The notes under the pieces: generated by a model
Seen by the model: only the letters and a program-made list of their open reading frames with translations
Databases searched by the model: none
What the model was told of the DNA's origin: nothing
Origin: JAGNZR01 sp051646055
GTDB lineage: Bacteria > Fusobacteriota > Fusobacteriia > Fusobacteriales > Fusobacteriaceae
Assembly (NCBI GenBank): GCA_051646055.1
Contig: JBOFCM010000128.1
Location: forward strand, 1 to 6,088
DNA length: 6,088 nt
Direction: 5' to 3'
Shown: positions 5,091 through 6,088 of the stretch, piece after piece
Layout: each line of letters starts with the position of its first letter
Position numbering within the stretch: the first letter of the stretch is position 1
Translations under genes and position numbers: made by a program

Positions 5091-5122
5091 ATCTTTTTTT
5101 AAGTTAAAATTTAAAAAAAGAT
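5091..5122. repeat. Perfect AT-rich inverted repeat, 12-bp arms
   Basis: ATCTTTTTTTAA (5091-5102) and its exact complement TTAAAAAAAGAT (5111-5122) flank an 8-nt loop. With T or A runs built into the arms it could act as a weak terminator or cruciform in either direction, or be a chance product of the base composition. Confidence 0.5.
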
Positions 5123-5188
5123 TTCATTTAGTTGTACTGTAGATAGCTATAATGATATCAATCCAATTTTTCATTTTATACAAAAAAC

Positions 5189-5217
5189 TTTTTACATTTT
5201 GAATTTTATGCTATAAT
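5189..5217 (+). promoter_or_regulatory. Promoter of the right-hand sensor gene
   Basis: A perfect TATAAT (5212-5217) with an extended TG one base upstream lies 38 nt ahead of the ATG at 5256. The -35 is either TTTTTA at 5189-5194 (17-nt spacing) or TTTACA at 5191-5196 (15-nt spacing). The extended -10 probably compensates for the poor -35. Confidence 0.6.
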
Positions 5218-5255
5218 AATCTTTAATTAAAAACCTGGAAAAATGGGAGAAATTT

Positions 5256-6088
5256 ATGAAAATAAAAAAAAGTTGGTTAGTTTTATCAGCAATGATTTTA
5301 ATATTTTTTGCAGGAATTTTCGCTTTCAATAATCGGGAAAAAAAACCGCAAAAAATAACACTATCTCCATCAGAAAAAATCTGGTTAAAGGATCAAAAAA
5401 ATGAAAAAATACCTCTTCTCATTCCCGACAGAGGATCTCTCTATCTTTACAAAACTCCCACGGGAGATATTGACGGAGTCTATTCTGAGTATATCCAGTG
5501 GCTAGAGAGAGAATATGGATTACAATTTGATCTTATTCAAAAAGGCAACGGCTATACCAGTGAAAAAATTAATTCTGGAGAGGCTGTCTTAGCCTATAAC
5601 GCCAATAGAAACTATAATCGGGAAAAATACTATAACTATCTGAATCTTGAAGCAAAAACTTCTACTGTCCTTGTGAAAAGGTTGGACAGAGATTTTTCCA
5701 CAGAGAAGAGTTCCATAAAAAAACTGGGAATGGTGGAGAATACATCTGAAGCCAATAACTATTTTTTTAAATATTCTCCTTATCAATATAGAAAAATTAT
5801 ACTTTCCAGCTATAAAGAGGGAATAGAGAAGCTGAAAAATGGGGATATTGACCTACTGTTAGGAAAATCCAAAGATCTTATGTATGCAGATGTGGAGATT
5901 TCCTTTGTGGAGAAACTTTCAGATTTACACTATAATCTGGCTATAAACAAAAAATCCCCCGAACTTTACAATTTTCTTGAGAAAACCCTAGCTGTCTTCC
6001 ACCGAAATCAGTTTAAGGAAAGTTTTATAAAACATAAAAAACTCTATAATACCCAGATGCTGAAAGATAACCCTATTCTCCAAGAGGT
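5256..6088 (+). CDS. Membrane-anchored sensor protein with solute-binding (SBP family 3-like) domain, partial
   Basis: Translation is open from the ATG to the window edge (277 codons). GGGAG at 5245-5249, 6 nt upstream, supports the start. Residues 1-24 are a basic start plus one hydrophobic helix (WLVLSAMILIFFAGIFAF), an uncleaved anchor or signal peptide. From about 36 the pattern LSPSEKIWLKDQ, then PLLIPDRGSLYLY and GDIDGVYSEYIQWLEREYGLQFD (in 70-92) is that of periplasmic-binding-like sensor domains at the front of BvgS-type kinases and diguanylate cyclases. Later parts fit the same fold: LGMVENTSEANNYF at 157-170, YKEGIEKLKNGDIDLLLG at 186-203, and a final helical stretch to about 265. 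An output domain (GGDEF, HD-GYP or histidine kinase) probably follows beyond the edge but is not visible. It is divergent from the fruK remnant. The ligand is unknown; an isolated binding protein is less likely because the sensor-type LSPSEKIWL motif is present. Confidence 0.75.
   Translation, partial: MKIKKSWLVLSAMILIFFAGIFAFNNREKKPQKITLSPSEKIWLKDQKNEKIPLLIPDRGSLYLYKTPTGDIDGVYSEYIQWLEREYGLQFDLIQKGNGYTSEKINSGEAVLAYNANRNYNREKYYNYLNLEAKTSTVLVKRLDRDFSTEKSSIKKLGMVENTSEANNYFFKYSPYQYRKIILSSYKEGIEKLKNGDIDLLLGKSKDLMYADVEISFVEKLSDLHYNLAINKKSPELYNFLEKTLAVFHRNQFKESFIKHKKLYNTQMLKDNPILQE

Larger units (their letters stand above)
5016..5255. other. Gene-free AT-rich divergent intergenic region
   Basis: These 240 bases hold no supportable gene on either strand. 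They contain an AT-rich inverted repeat at 5091-5122 and the promoter of the right-hand gene near 5189-5217. No clear promoter for the minus-strand fruK remnant could be fixed. I see no sugar-operon operator that I recognise. Confidence 0.6.

Noticed and set aside
5589..5786. Minus-strand reading frame of 65 codons
   Set aside because: It is antisense to the SBP-like sensor gene, which is open over 277 codons with a good start site.
1..6088. Mobile element, defence system or CRISPR
   Set aside because: No transposase, integrase, nuclease, repeat array or tRNA is seen; the remnant and repeats are explained by ordinary gene loss and regulation.

Overview
The window is an AT-rich bacterial chromosome segment. 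Strong Shine-Dalgarno sites, a lysine riboswitch with a transcriptional terminator, and protein types such as a NhaC-superfamily carrier, a ZIP transporter and a fructose PTS-type kinase remnant suggest a low-GC anaerobe. My best guess is the Fusobacteriota (Ilyobacter, Propionigenium or Cetobacterium-like), with low-GC Firmicutes as the alternative. This is inference from style and content; no marker gene is present. I saw no tRNA, rRNA, CRISPR array, insertion sequence or phage gene.

Left part (1-1755): the N-terminal part of a LysR-family regulator runs off the left edge on the minus strand. It is divergent from a two-gene plus-strand operon with overlapping genes: a maltose/galactoside-type hexapeptide acetyltransferase, then an exported cyclophilin-like fold protein. 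The shared 158-bp intergenic region carries a perfect T-N11-A palindrome that overlaps the -35 of the regulator's own promoter, the classic arrangement for autorepression plus control of the divergent operon. A 34-bp perfect palindrome at 1716-1749 closes the operon and separates it from the convergent transporter gene.

Middle (1778-3619, minus strand): a NhaC-superfamily transporter gene has a long leader containing a complete lysine riboswitch (L box) of about 179 nt, an intrinsic terminator, a recognisable antiterminator and a good promoter. The leader indicates that the carrier, which a homology search would call a Na+/H+ antiporter, probably moves lysine (LysW-like). Expression would be shut off when lysine is plentiful.

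Right part (3620-6088): a divergent ZIP-family metal transporter is followed by a 61-codon gene of unknown function. A hairpin terminator there overlaps the stop codons of both convergent genes. On the minus strand lies a 62-codon remnant of a 1-phosphofructokinase (fruK/pfkB family): its start signal, first ~10 residues and last ~52 residues are fused in frame, with about 240 residues missing. The window ends inside a plus-strand gene for a membrane-anchored protein with a periplasmic solute-binding-type sensor domain, whose output domain lies beyond the edge.

The genes form independent transcription units rather than one system. The best-supported new inferences are the lysine specificity of the NhaC-family carrier and the internally deleted fruK. 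I found no convincing undescribed multi-gene system.
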